Below, one piece after another: positions 35,244 to 46,838 of a stretch of DNA of 64,000 nt. This DNA comes from Adineta steineri. Its lineage: Eukaryota; Rotifera; Eurotatoria; Adinetida; Adinetidae. The stretch spans positions 174,222 through 238,221 of the forward strand of contig CAJNOI010000090.1 in NCBI GenBank assembly GCA_905250115.1. The letters are read 5' to 3'. Position numbers and translations under genes: made by a program. The stretch's first letter is position 1; every line of letters starts with the position of its first letter. Below the pieces are notes generated by a model. It worked only from the letters and a program-made list of their open reading frames with translations, made no database searches and was not told where the DNA came from.

Positions 35244-35888
35244 ACAGCCATAAGCGCCATTTTGGAACTAGCAGTTTTCATGTTTAAATATGAAGACAAA
35301 AGATGCGTGTATTTCTTTATAGTTCTGAACAACGAAGTACACTCTTCGTTCCTGCATAAATGTTGTGACGATGTGTGATTGTCTCTTCTCTGCTTTCGTT
35401 CTCTCTACGCATGTTCGTCGCTTTCATCTTTTCTATGAATATTGTTGTATATTTTATTGATGTCATTTATTCATCATTGTTAAGTTTTGTTCAGTCGATC
35501 ATATTTCGACCGGTTTTCTGTGCTTATGTGTTTCTCTTTTTCCTATTTGTATTTTTCTGTTGTCGGTTTTACCTTCATTTCGAAAATAAATATTTGAATT
35601 TGAACACCATCCTGAAGATGTGGGTGTGGATAATGAAGAAACAAAACCACACACACTCACACCCACACACACCCTCAAGCTGAATCTGCGACAAATATTA
35701 AACAAGCAACATTTTTTATTTCTACAACAATGTTCAAAACAATAACAAGTTTTAAAAGTATATGCTAATTAAGAATATTAATGCTACAACATGAATAAAG
35801 TATATTAATTCATGAAAGCTTGTTATGTCTTCGACTTCGTCAAATACAGTTTTTGTCGTAGTATGTAGAATATCGTTTCAGTTATATA
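35244..35888. other. Intergenic, 645 bp
   Basis: It contains a foldback copy at 35610-35680 between two convergent genes. The 102-codon plus frame at 35375-35683 reads through the repeat and is not supported. Confidence 0.5.
35610..35680. repeat. Telomere-like foldback repeat copy
   Basis: CATCCTGAAGATGTGGGTGT, a spacer of about 20 bp, ACACACTCACACCCACACAC and ACCCTCAAGC. The outer flanks (ACACCATCCTGA on the left; TCTGCGACAAATATT on the right) extend the inverted repeat beyond the hexamers. Confidence 0.75.
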
Positions 35889-38800
35889 TCATAATCCAGA
35901 AGCATTTAATTTCATTATATCAAAACGTCGACGGATATATGCTATTATTTGCATGAATTCTTTTCGATAGACTGGCGCTGGTAGAATAAAAATTAGGAAA
36001 ATAAATGCGGACGGTATAAATGAAAGGAAATAGCCGAGCAGATAGAACCAAAGTAGGTGAGATGATTTGTCGCATTTTAAAATAAATGAAATAATTAAAT
36101 GAGGTACTGTTAAAAATATGATAATAATGGGACTAATTATAAGATGTTTGTATTGTTTTATTTTTATTTTAAGGATGTCTTTAAATCTTGGATTACTCTT
36201 AGCAGCTGTTCGATAACGTTGACGAGCAGTTATTATGATAATGGTAATAGCAGATATTACATTAGTTGCTAACGGACCAATATAATGAAACATAATTGAA
36301 GTAAAGTTGTAAGTTTGCATAAATGATGAATACGTAATGACACACCAACTTCGTTCTTCTATGTTGTCAGTAAAAACATGAAGTTTAATTATCGGAAGAA
36401 CATAGACACCAAAGTTGATAAGAAATACTACTATCACTGCATATCTGGCAATTGTTTTACTTTTCTCCGTATTAAAACTAATTCCTTGATGTACAGAAAC
36501 GATTCGTTCGATAGATACACAAGCATTCAGCCATTTATCTATGTTTAATAATACTTTTAAAAGAGGTTCAACAACTCGACAATTTGCGAAAAGAATGACT
36601 TGTAAAGTACGATGTTCGTGAACCAATTGATACGAGAAAAAAAGTAGCCAAAATTTAAGTGTAAATAAGATCATGATCGTTATAGAATTAAATGAGGCAA
36701 CTAAAAGATATATTCCACAACCAACTTTTTGTGATGCTGGCCTACGACATACCATTATTGATAAAATACAATTGATGAGTCCTACGGCAAATATTATCAT
36801 TGTAATAGCAGCACTCACTTTTACTGTGATTGGTTGTTTAGATAAAATTGTATTCCGTTTTAATTCATAACCCAATATTTCATCTAATGTTGAGCCGAGA
36901 CCTTTGGTATAAAATTGACATTCCTCGCCAAAGAAACAGGCGGGACATATGCAAATCCTTGTAGATGGACAAACCGGATGATCTTGTACACATTGTGCTC
37001 CATCTGCACAATTTTTTGTCAATGAACATTGAAAATTTCTATCACGTTTGAATTCCATACAGTTAGCGTGACGATCACTGGTGCACAAACATAAATAGGC
37101 TGGATCAATGAAACACATAAGATCAGTATGTGTGTGACAAAGAATATGGAAGAATATTATCCGTCGATACTGAACCATTTTCATTACTGTGGAATTCAAT
37201 AGTTGTTCGGCAGGAATACACTCCTGTGAAGGGCGAATCGATGTTGTGATATTTGTATGTAAAGATTGTTGAAGTACAGCAAGGTAATATTTGCCACTTG
37301 ATTGAATAATTGCCATATGAAATGATACTGAAACGTGGAAAGTAGCGGTGTGTTGAAATAGTGTCAATTTTCGGAGTATAATTGTCTGCATTGGATCAGA
37401 CTTATTCGAGAGTGTGAAGAAATAAGCGGCAAGATACGATGGAATATGCATATCAATTAGAGAAACATCGAGTTTCACCTTAGCATATTGACAATTTACA
37501 CCAAAAAACTGATCAGGACAAACACATGTATAACTGCTGTCAGGAGTAGTTACATCAGCTGGTATACATGTTCCATTATTTTGACAAATATTAGTTGGAC
37601 ATGCTGATGTGAACATACATTGTGAGCCAAACTTATGTAATGGACATACGCATATTAATTCATCGTTTACTGATCCTAAATAAAATGAATCGTTTGAACA
37701 CATTTGACGACTTATCGGGATATTGCACTGAATGCCTGTCCATTGTGAGTGGCATCGACAGAAATATTTTTCTTTATTTAAATACTTTACACAAGTACCA
37801 TTGTTGCAAGTAATTAAACAATTGGACGAAATTTGAATAATATGATTTGATAAAATCAACGAAATTGCTAATCGATTGACAGGTAAAAAGAGAAATGTAA
37901 TGGGAAAGTGCCAACTTCCAACATACGTTATGCTGTTTTTTTCGAATGCATCAATACGTATGCTATAGTTCTTGGATAAGTCTTTTGGTCGTGTGGAAAA
38001 TAATAAATATCGATCGAATTTAGTACTGCAACTGTCCTTTGTGATGTATACAAATTGATCGTATGCAGTAATCTCTTGTTGTTCATCATTATCATCGATT
38101 AACATAATAATAATAGCATACGTAGCATGTCGATCAACTGAGCTCAAGTGCAATGTAAGGCTAATACGTTGATTTTGATATTGACATAAATGGCCATAGT
38201 AACTTGGTGGACACATACATACATTATCAAAACTATCATTTTCACTTCGAAGATAAATAGTAAGTCCACGATTACAATACCATGGCCATATATTAACGTC
38301 ACTGTGATCTATATTGACATTCTCGATAGAATGCCGTTCTGTTGTCCAATACAAACTTTCATCGACGACACTATTTTCTAACGAAGGATAGTTAGACGAT
38401 GTATGAACAGAAAAATACTGTCTTCTTCGATTTTTCTGTTCACTCAGTCCACAAAGAACTTCTTCTATTTCACTGCGATTGTATGTTGAATCGTTGGTAC
38501 AGTTGAACTGATGAGTTTTACAGAATTTTTCATCATCATGAAGCGGACAATCATTATTGTTGTTGCATAATTCTGATGGTACCAAACATTTTGTATCCCT
38601 GAAGCAGCGAAAGCGCTCAGGAACTTCGCTCGGAGGATAGATGCTTCGACATTCGTGTTGTTCGTCTGATGCGCCAAGACAATCATCTTCTCCATCATTA
38701 ACACGTGTGTGAGGTAAGCAGATTACTGTAAAATTGAGACGATCTACACAGGCGTGAGTTCCAGAACGACATTTTGTTTGACTACAATTGTTCTCATCGC

Positions 38801-40589
38801 GTCCATCGGCACATGCCCAATAGCCGTCACAGCGTGCATATATATTGTCACATAACCACTCTTCGCAGTCGAACTCATCATTATAATATTGTCCAGAATT
38901 ATCGTAGTAAATGGATTCGTTGATACCATCACAAAAACGTTGAAATGGAATTTTATCGTCTTCTCCGGTCATGGAACAAGCGTACTGTTTCCACACAGGG
39001 GACCAGCATGTATCTGTGTTGTGGCATTTCACTCTGTATTGATTGTTAAGTTTACAACTGTTCCGATAGTTCTCATCATCATCATGGAAACAATCTTGTA
39101 TACCATCCATGATGCGATGTACCGAAATGAAGTTCGATGTATTGCGACAGTTATATAATAACGAATGATCCACATATGTTTTTGTTTTGTTGCTTGAGAT
39201 CGCATGAGAAATCAAACAAGGACGGAACATTTCTTCGATCGACCACATTAGTTCGTTCCAAGGTCCGGTTTTAATATCCAGGTTTAGCGTTAATTTCGAC
39301 ATATTTATACAAGTGAGATTTTCACGAATTAAATCAGGCTTAATAAATTCACATAGCTGTTGATTGTAGCAAAAATAATCAGGTGAAAGAAACTCATCCA
39401 TTTTCTGTCTTAAATATGGCTCTTCATAAAAGAAACGAATATGACCAGAATGAACTGATATAGTCGGGAACTGGAAAAACGAATTACATTGTTTGAGGAA
39501 CTCGTAAATTGTGTCGTTCATCAGCCATATTTTACATGAGTTTCCATGAATTTGCTCGACGAGTTCAGTGAGGCAGATCATAGCAATCCAACATTCATCT
39601 GTTAGATTACCTTTGGCTGTCATCGACTCAATCAGTAACCTGTGTCGTCCATTATTGCATTCATCAAATTTGTTGACACATTGGCCATCTCCACAAGGAA
39701 ATGTACCCTCATGTGCTCTGCAAGAATGTTCTTCACAACGGAATGTTGGATCTTGGAAACAGGATGCTATATAGAAGGCATCCAATACTTCGTCTGATCG
39801 ATCAAGACAGTCTGCGCCACCTTCACCCTCTTCCCAAAGTTCACTTGATATACATAAGCCATTGTGGCATCGATATTCATTTTTCTCACATTTGTTTATC
39901 TCCATATCGAAACAATATTCTTCATCGACAGCTTCATCAAAACAATCAACGATTCCGTTACACACTTCACGCCAATCAAGACACCAACTCTGTCCATTAC
40001 GATGGCATTCGAGAAGAACATAGCATGACATTTGTACTATAACTTCAGGTGACTCGGAAAATGATGTCCTTCGATGAAAAGCCGCTTCAACAATTTGGTT
40101 GAAAGATCTACGTCCGCCGAAAGGAAACGAATATTGGCATCGAGGGCCAAACCACGGTTCAGTACAATTATACAGATCCTCATTAAATGCAGCATTTGGT
40201 TCAATTAAATAGAGTTGATATCGCTGAGCTACATCAATCGAAATTGACCACGAGAGAAGTTGTTCTGAAGTAGTATGAGCCAGACGTAATTGTTCGAAAC
40301 TTAGTTTTTGAGAAAGCGGATGAACAGAGGTTTCGGGTGATCCTTCGAAATAGTGTACTGGACGAAAACAGTACGGAATGACTTCATCAACCATATCTAA
40401 CAATTTAGAATAAGCTGGTTTCTCACGATGAACATGATAATTCAAACAATGATATTGTAAAGAATTACTTTCAATTGCTTCATCAGTATGGTATAAATTC
40501 AATTGACACGTAATAGTTGTCCATTGAATTAAAATTATTATCAGAAGCTGAAAAATGATTTTACCTTTATTTAATGAACTTGTGTCCAT
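35889..40589 (-). CDS. Giant LDLa/EGF adhesion-type 7TM receptor, single exon
   Basis: The 1566 residues sit in one uninterrupted 4.7-kb exon. A signal peptide (IIFQLLIIILIQWTTITC) comes first. LDL-receptor class A modules lie at roughly 190-310 and 520-730 (WCLDWREVCNGIVDCFDEA; ARCDGYWACADGRDENNC), many with the calcium-binding Asp/Glu set. EGF-like modules lie at about 800-835, 960-1080 and 1200-1245 (CQNNGTCIPADVTTPDSSYT then CVCPDQFFGVNC). The C-terminal 270 residues are seven helices of rhodopsin type (TM1 AAITMIIFAVGLINCILSIM; TM3 end ACVSIERIVSV, an ERI version of DRY). The layout recalls LDLa-containing receptors such as the snail GRL101/relaxin-receptor group, without leucine-rich repeats. 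It is probably a plasma-membrane receptor with lipoprotein-like or glycan ligands; the ligand is unknown. Confidence 0.85.
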   Translation of the reverse strand: MDTSSLNKGKIIFQLLIIILIQWTTITCQLNLYHTDEAIESNSLQYHCLNYHVHREKPAYSKLLDMVDEVIPYCFRPVHYFEGSPETSVHPLSQKLSFEQLRLAHTTSEQLLSWSISIDVAQRYQLYLIEPNAAFNEDLYNCTEPWFGPRCQYSFPFGGRRSFNQIVEAAFHRRTSFSESPEVIVQMSCYVLLECHRNGQSWCLDWREVCNGIVDCFDEAVDEEYCFDMEINKCEKNEYRCHNGLCISSELWEEGEGGADCLDRSDEVLDAFYIASCFQDPTFRCEEHSCRAHEGTFPCGDGQCVNKFDECNNGRHRLLIESMTAKGNLTDECWIAMICLTELVEQIHGNSCKIWLMNDTIYEFLKQCNSFFQFPTISVHSGHIRFFYEEPYLRQKMDEFLSPDYFCYNQQLCEFIKPDLIRENLTCINMSKLTLNLDIKTGPWNELMWSIEEMFRPCLISHAISSNKTKTYVDHSLLYNCRNTSNFISVHRIMDGIQDCFHDDDENYRNSCKLNNQYRVKCHNTDTCWSPVWKQYACSMTGEDDKIPFQRFCDGINESIYYDNSGQYYNDEFDCEEWLCDNIYARCDGYWACADGRDENNCSQTKCRSGTHACVDRLNFTVICLPHTRVNDGEDDCLGASDEQHECRSIYPPSEVPERFRCFRDTKCLVPSELCNNNNDCPLHDDEKFCKTHQFNCTNDSTYNRSEIEEVLCGLSEQKNRRRQYFSVHTSSNYPSLENSVVDESLYWTTERHSIENVNIDHSDVNIWPWYCNRGLTIYLRSENDSFDNVCMCPPSYYGHLCQYQNQRISLTLHLSSVDRHATYAIIIMLIDDNDEQQEITAYDQFVYITKDSCSTKFDRYLLFSTRPKDLSKNYSIRIDAFEKNSITYVGSWHFPITFLFLPVNRLAISLILSNHIIQISSNCLITCNNGTCVKYLNKEKYFCRCHSQWTGIQCNIPISRQMCSNDSFYLGSVNDELICVCPLHKFGSQCMFTSACPTNICQNNGTCIPADVTTPDSSYTCVCPDQFFGVNCQYAKVKLDVSLIDMHIPSYLAAYFFTLSNKSDPMQTIILRKLTLFQHTATFHVSVSFHMAIIQSSGKYYLAVLQQSLHTNITTSIRPSQECIPAEQLLNSTVMKMVQYRRIIFFHILCHTHTDLMCFIDPAYLCLCTSDRHANCMEFKRDRNFQCSLTKNCADGAQCVQDHPVCPSTRICICPACFFGEECQFYTKGLGSTLDEILGYELKRNTILSKQPITVKVSAAITMIIFAVGLINCILSIMVCRRPASQKVGCGIYLLVASFNSITIMILFTLKFWLLFFSYQLVHEHRTLQVILFANCRVVEPLLKVLLNIDKWLNACVSIERIVSVHQGISFNTEKSKTIARYAVIVVFLINFGVYVLPIIKLHVFTDNIEERSWCVITYSSFMQTYNFTSIMFHYIGPLATNVISAITIIIITARQRYRTAAKSNPRFKDILKIKIKQYKHLIISPIIIIFLTVPHLIISFILKCDKSSHLLWFYLLGYFLSFIPSAFIFLIFILPAPVYRKEFMQIIAYIRRRFDIMKLNASGL

Positions 40590-42326
40590 TATCGACCGTT
40601 TCTATTTTTATCTTCACTGGTTGCAAGAGTATAGACTGTATATAGTCCAGAGAAACAAAAAATTATATATTTTTAGTGAGAGGAGAATCTTTTCTACTGT
40701 AATGTGAATGAACAATTACTGTCATCGATAAACTCGTCTACTAGTAATAAAAAACGTTAAAAAAAGAATAAAACCATGTTCAAACAACTAATAAACGTGC
40801 TAAAAAGATAATGTTAGTTTCATGATAGTATATGATTACACATCCTGTAGAAAAAAATCAACATCAATTTATTAATAATCCTTACATTTACACTTCATGC
40901 TTTATTTCTGATTTGTGAAATAATGATCATATAACCATAATATAAAGTCTGTCAAACAAGGAAAAAAACTATACTCTTTCCTGATACCAGACGATACATC
41001 GACATAGAATGTAACCTGATATGTTGGATTACTGTCGTTTCCACAATAAACCACTGAGAATCTCAGAGTGAGTTTTGGGTGCGGGTAAGGGTGTGAATGT
41101 GCATGTGGATGTGGGTGTGGATGTGAGTGGGTATGTGGGTGAATCTGGGTTTAGGTTTGGGTGTGGGTGTTTTACTCCTCTTTTATCCACAGTCATATCC
41201 GCACCCTCACCCTCACCCTCAAGCAGATGATCCAGAGTAAACGACTGTGGTTTGAATTTCACATTTTAATCTCTGAAAACTTTTTATTAGAAAACAGAAT
41301 ATATACCACAAGATTCATGATGAAAAGCTCTACAAATCTAGTCGTAAAGCTTATTTCAGTTGTGTACCTTTCTTTTCAGAAAAATCAAAAATGCGTGCGA
41401 TTAATTGTGGAGATATGATGAAAATGGATTTGTTTTGTAATATAATGTTTTTAGAGATTAGAATATGAGATGCGAAGTGCGATTATTTATTCTGAGTTAC
41501 TCGTTACTTTCTATGGAAAAAGAATCGTCTCAAAAGGGTTAACTTGAGTAGTCATTGTACAAAACTAGTTCAATGTGTTGATATAGCGATCGGTTCACTA
41601 TCAATAAAAATAGCTACTAATTCAATTGGATTTCAATGTCTACCGGCAGTATTGTTTTGTTACTTTTTATACGCTTCACCAAAATCCATATTTGTTATTT
41701 TTTCATTTTTATACATTCAAATCTATTGTAAGAAACGTTCAATGAATTTCGCATTTCATCTTATATATTGCTTATAGTAATGAACAAAAATACTCTGCTT
41801 TGATATGAAGTTCTAAATTATGCTCGTTGTCAAATATCTAGAGTAGATATAAAGTGTGGTTTCGACAGCAAATCTCACTACCTTATCAATTCTCTTTTGG
41901 TAAGGTTCATTGCTTTAATATCGAGGATCATCGAACAAGAGAAATCGAAAATATAGTATTTTAATGAATTTTATATTTAACCATACTGTAAAATGATATT
42001 CAGTTGTTTTATCACTAAATATAGAGCGCGATAACTCATGAATCTATTCGTTTTCCGACTGAATATACTATCAAAGTATAACTGAAAGGTTCGATTCTGT
42101 TGAAAGCGATCCAGATGATTCTAATGATAGATAAGTTTCATAAATTACAATATTGTCGTTGTCTGTATAGGTATTGCAAACGTGTCGATTCATCTTTCAA
42201 TGTATCGATAGATGTTTATTTCAGGAAGACGTTTAGTTTTATTAATTCACAAAAGAAAATTCACGTAAATATATCTTAAAAATTCTTGAATAAGTATTAT
42301 TGATGCAGTTGTATAGTGTTTACTGA
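40590..42326. other. Intergenic, about 1.7 kb
   Basis: It holds the largest foldback copy in the window (41061-41223). Short frames at 41161-41418 and 41544-41777 have no motif and are probably chance. Confidence 0.45.
41061..41223. repeat. Longest telomere-like foldback copy
   Basis: A 100-bp G-rich arm holds many TGTGGG variants (TGCGGG, TAAGGG, TGTGAA, TGTGGA, TGTGGG, TATGGG-like), a spacer of about 20 bp follows, then a short arm GCACCCTCACCCTCACCCTC and AAGC. The G-rich arm is much longer than the C-rich arm. Confidence 0.75.
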
Positions 42327-42634
42327 TCAATTGAGACATTGACATTGTAGACGTCCATTACGTTCTCGGCAAATGCCTGTTGTGTAACCGCGATCTCTAC
42401 AGTGCTTTCTACATCGAGCTTGGTCATAACTAGACCCGTCGCAAAAGAAATGGCGTACATCGCCATTCAACGCAGTTTCATTTGCAAGCACCACTGAAAA
42501 ATAGACAATCGTTTACCTATTAATAGCTCTCTCTTATCATAATTACTTGAGTTTTCATGGAGCTCAGTCGCTGCATGAACCATCAACAACAAAACAAAGA
42601 AGAATAAAATGGATATCATTTTTATCGAAGGCAT
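42327..42634 (-). CDS. Secreted CS-alpha-beta defensin-like peptide
   Basis: The exons are 42547-42634 and 42327-42493 on the minus strand, with a 53-bp GT-AG intron; 255 bp give 84 residues. Exon 1 encodes a signal peptide (ISILFFFVLLLMVHA) and the start of a short pro-region; exon 2 encodes the rest. The mature end has six cysteines spaced C-x9-C-x3-C-x9-C-x8-C-x-C, the CxxxC...CxC pattern of invertebrate and fungal CS-alpha-beta defensins, with a Gly-Tyr pair between the third and fourth cysteine. It is basic overall. The expected role is antimicrobial defence; the same fold also includes ion-channel-acting peptides, so activity cannot be fixed from sequence. The gene is too short and split to appear as a long reading frame. 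Confidence 0.72.
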
Positions 42635-42703
42635 AGTATCTAAATTATATAAATCATATGATCATATTTAACTAAAATCGCTTCAGTTAAGTACTCACCT
42701 AAG

Positions 42704-42713
42704 TATATATAAG
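42704..42713 (-). promoter_or_regulatory. TATA-box-like element upstream of the defensin-like gene
   Basis: On the minus strand CTTATATATA lies about 70 bp before the ATG at 42634, a spacing consistent with a core promoter and short 5' leader. Confidence 0.4.
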
Positions 42714-44576
42714 ATTGATTGATTTCAATAAAGCCAAAAATTGATTTATAAATTTTGATGGTAAAATAAGACATATATATATGGAAGGAGATACATGGTT
42801 GTATTTTCACATGCGAATGGGAAACTGGCCATTAGACAACTAGAAAGTGCGGGGATTATGGCTTTTTCCATGCAACGCCTATGGATTCACAACGAAATTA
42901 CATGTTACCTATTCAACATAATCGTGTGACATTTCGTCATGATGATTCGTATATGTCTATTAATGTGCGCATACTATTCCCCGTTAAAAAGGGAATAAGG
43001 AAGAAAGCCTATGTAATGTGGGGGAAAGGACTGATAAGAAAACGGGAAAGCTACCGATTGTCATGATAATGATTCATCCATTCTATTGTGAAAAAAACGA
43101 AATAAATCATTCTTTTCTTGAGAAGCAATAGCTTCAAAATCATGAAATTTTATCTTGAAGTTCGTTGAGAATATTTTATATTCACTCTCAAAAGATGAAT
43201 TATTAGAGTTACATAACAAAGAGCAAATAAAAAGACCATTGAATGTTGCTATATCACTAAAACATGATCAATTGTTGTCAACAACACGAGCCAAGAGAAA
43301 ATCGAAAACGAATTACGATGTCCTGATTTCTACTAATTCAATCATCGAGCTTGATTCTATTAAAAAACTGGTAAATTATTAAGTGAAATACTCTAAATTG
43401 CATGATACCTTGATAAGTGATTTCATACAGCAAAATATCTCGAAAGCTATATTTCTTGATATTATTGAAAGTTTTTCTTGCCAAACAAGAGTGAATACTA
43501 AATCTTTCTTTTTATGCACAGTCAAGACTGAAGTGATTATTATGTATGCAATAATGTGATTCTACAGAACCACTCTTTTCGTTAATGAAAAAAGAATTTT
43601 AGCTATATTCAGTAGTACAATATGAATAACAATGAATAAAACTTTGTAAACAAAATGATGATGGTAAACATTACGTTTAAAGAAAATTAAGAATGTTTAA
43701 AAATGAATTATTTGAATTCATGAGTAATTATGTACATCTATAACATCTTTTGATAAAATAAAATACTGACAACTGATCATCAATAAACTTTCCGTTTTGT
43801 ATCTGTTTAATTATCATTTTTCTTAAAAGAATCGTCCCGAAATAAAATTTATTAGAAGCACATCGTATTCAACATTTGCCACCGCTAGCAGACGACATAC
43901 AGCGATTTCACAGTACTGTAATATCAATAACGCCATCTCCCTTCTAATAAAAACACATGCTATTTTCTCACAAGCAGTGATTCAATATCCATATCTTTAT
44001 TACTATTTTTGAAATATTGAAAGTGATGACTAAATATGGCTAACGAGGGAAGCTCCCCAAGTGTGAGTCTCAGTTTTTAATGGGATATATCTTAGTTTGC
44101 AGAGCTCGACAAGCTGAGTGTTGTGGTATAATTTGTTTTTTCCCATAGAGCTTTAGATGAGAGTAATCAATCAATTTTATTACTAAATTTTAATACATCA
44201 AAGAGGATTTAACAGGTGTATTACAAATTTGATATTTTGAATATATCTCAACTGTTGATAATCACTAAATTATAGTTTCTAATATATATGACAATCTACT
44301 CCTTTTTATTGCGTTACAAATAGAAAAATATTATTTTTGTTATTGATTCGATCCGACGCTTGCATTATTATATTCGAATATAATGCTATATCAAACAAAT
44401 GTGTACTAAAAAGACCCCTTTTGGTTTTGTCGTTTTGAATTGAACTGTTTATCTCGTATCTATTCGTTGTTTCTAGTACATCTAGCTGATTACTCTTTTT
44501 TTCTGATGATATTTTTTTAATTCTTTATTTTGTTAACGTTAATTGAAACATATTTCAAAATAGTCGAAAAAAAAAA
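42714..44576. other. Intergenic, about 1.9 kb
   Basis: No supported gene. A plus-strand frame at 43155-43382 (75 codons) has coding-like composition and a charged C-terminal half but no start context or homologue I know. The frame at 42881-43066 is weaker. Confidence 0.35.
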
Positions 44577-46838
44577 TTAAAATGCAGCAATTCCACCATA
44601 TGTAGCTAAGACAAATACATGATCACCATTTTGAGCGACTGCCAAATGTACATGTGATAAATGTGTATAATCAAGAAATGAAAATTGATCAACTTTCACT
44701 GATGGATATGCGCACTGACATGATGCATGATTAAATCCTTTTGTTTCTGTTGCTAATTTCTCAATATTGACACGATAAAATGAAATAGGGTTTTCTTGTG
44801 GAATTGATTCTTGTAGTCTTCTAACAGAATCATATAAAAGGGAATTGTAATCTAAGTTGGATTCTTTATCCGGCAGTCGTTCAACTGTTAAATGATGTGT
44901 TTCAAAATCAAATATAAGATGGTTGTAAATATTAATCAAATGACGAATTCTGGATAGTCGTTCATAAAGCATACCACAATTACAATATCTATCTTCTATA
45001 TCTTCGTTTGCTGATAATATTCGAAGCAGACTAGTACCTGAGTTTTTCTCTGTTTGATTTAATATATGTTTACGGTAACGTTGAGTACAATCTTTTAACC
45101 TTTGCATCGGACACTTTTCATTTGCTTCAATTTGCAAACACTTATCAACAAGTCGTTCATCTCGATCGTATAAAGCATGCTTCTGCTGTCAAGCCAGATA
45201 ATCCTCTTCATCAAATTGATCTACATACATTTCATTTTCATCAATTGGTGATGGGTCAAAAGCTTGTAATACAAGATAAAAACGTGATAAAAGATCTTGT
45301 CCAATAAATTGTGATTGATGTCGATTTATCATATATGTTCGATCAACACTTGAATTTAAATCCATTGTTGGTTGACGTTTATGTTCATTCATTTGATTCA
45401 CACGAAACAATGATCCATAACAATTTCTATTATAAAATGCATCTGCCAATAGTTTTTCCATTTCTACTTCATACACATCATGAGTATTTCTATCATATCG
45501 AACGGTATATGTTGTTGAATCTTTTCCATGTCCTAATAAAAAAAAAGCATACACAGCTGAGACACGACAGCATGCATTAACATGTTGGTAGAAAAAATCA
45601 GCATCAGAAAAACGAAATAATGTTCGACTACCATATTGAGTATGAATTGTAGGAATAAATTTCGGTTTTAATGGATCGGTTTTTAAACATTTTTGCTCTT
45701 GAGCTTCCCAAACAATTTTCAATAATTCAAATTGTGGATAAGCAAAGACTAAATTTCGAACATCTTGCTCGTGAATATATTTAAAAATATGAAGCCACAT
45801 TTCTGTTGGTAATCGATTAATCAATGGTTCTGATTTATCACTTGATTTATTCAATTTGGTTTCCAGTAGACGTGGATAACAATATCGAATTGATAATGAT
45901 CGTTCATATAAATCTCCGATATCAGTCGAATTTTCAAATAGACTATAAATATGAATATGATCATGTTGTAATTCGCTTTGTTGTGCTTCACGAAAAAAGT
46001 TTAGACAAGCAAGATAATCTTCTTCTTCTTCTGGACTAATAGCAAATCACAATGGTTTTTCTTTTCTTTTAACTACTACATCACTTCGTAGTACAACTCG
46101 TTGAGTCTTATTCAAATCATTTACTATTTTAGGTGATGTTGCTTGATGTAATAGATTATGTGTAAAGAGAATAGCATAACCTTTTTTTGGTTTTACTATA
46201 ACACATTGGTAACCATTTTCCAATCCACCATAACCGTCAATTTCTTCTTTGATTGTTAATCCTTTTATATCAGTTTTTGATAATGATTTTGGAAAATAAA
46301 ATTTTGTTTCACCATCTTCATATTTATCTGTTAGATAAATTAATAAACTAAATAATGATCTTTCATCACCATTTGGTGCGTATTGAGCATCTTTATGAGG
46401 TGCAAAGTATTCACCTGCATTGTACTTATTCAATCTCATCGCTGTATTGACACTACTCATTTCCCAATTACCTTGAACATTGAAACCCAATGGTTTTGTA
46501 TCTGCAGCGATTTTATTTAATTCATTGTGATAATTTAAACGTTGCCAAAGTAATTCAGCTAATTGATCATCCATTACTATTAATCTTGAATTATTTCGCT
46601 TTCTAATATTATATTTATTAGACATATTTTCGAATTTTTTTTTATCAAGATTAGTCGCAATTTCGTCACATTCATCGGAAGTGAGTAAAGCACCTACTTT
46701 AATTAATATAAGATCATCTTGATGTTTGATTATATTGAATTTGTTACCATCTTCAATTGCTGTGGATGTATCATAATTTGTTAACAAAGAAGTAGTATAA
46801 CCTAAATCTATGCTACCCAGAAATTGTTCATGCGACAT
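44577..46838 (-). pseudogene. 2OG-Fe(II) oxygenase-family protein, one long frame with two in-frame TGA codons
   Basis: From the ATG at 46838 a single phase runs 754 codons to the stop at 44577-44579, interrupted only by TGA at 46047-46049 and 45189-45191. There is no frameshift or lost splice site. Residues about 45-260 are a prolyl-4-hydroxylase-type oxygenase: APHKDAQYAPNGDERS holds the iron-binding His-x-Asp, LLHQAT the distal His, and an Arg follows in TQRVVL. Across the first TGA the chain continues naturally (KEKPL / FAISPEEEEDYLACLNFFRE), as it does across the second (EEDYLA / QQKHALYDRDERL). The middle part contains an F-box-like start (PLINRLPTEMWLHIFKYI). The last part has a CxC pair but no family I know. 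GGA-to-TGA and CGA-to-TGA would each explain a lesion. A recent pseudogene is likelier than readthrough. Confidence 0.65.

Noticed and set aside
35375..35683. 102-codon plus-strand frame
   Set aside because: Hydrophobic because the region is T-rich; its end is the telomere-like repeat and there is no domain.
36673..40042. Several 60-110 codon plus-strand frames opposite the giant receptor
   Set aside because: Antisense shadows of Cys-rich modules; no motif of their own.
42881..43382. Two plus-strand frames between the defensin-like and oxygenase genes
   Set aside because: No start context, splice partners or motifs; the second has somewhat coding-like composition but nothing to support a call.
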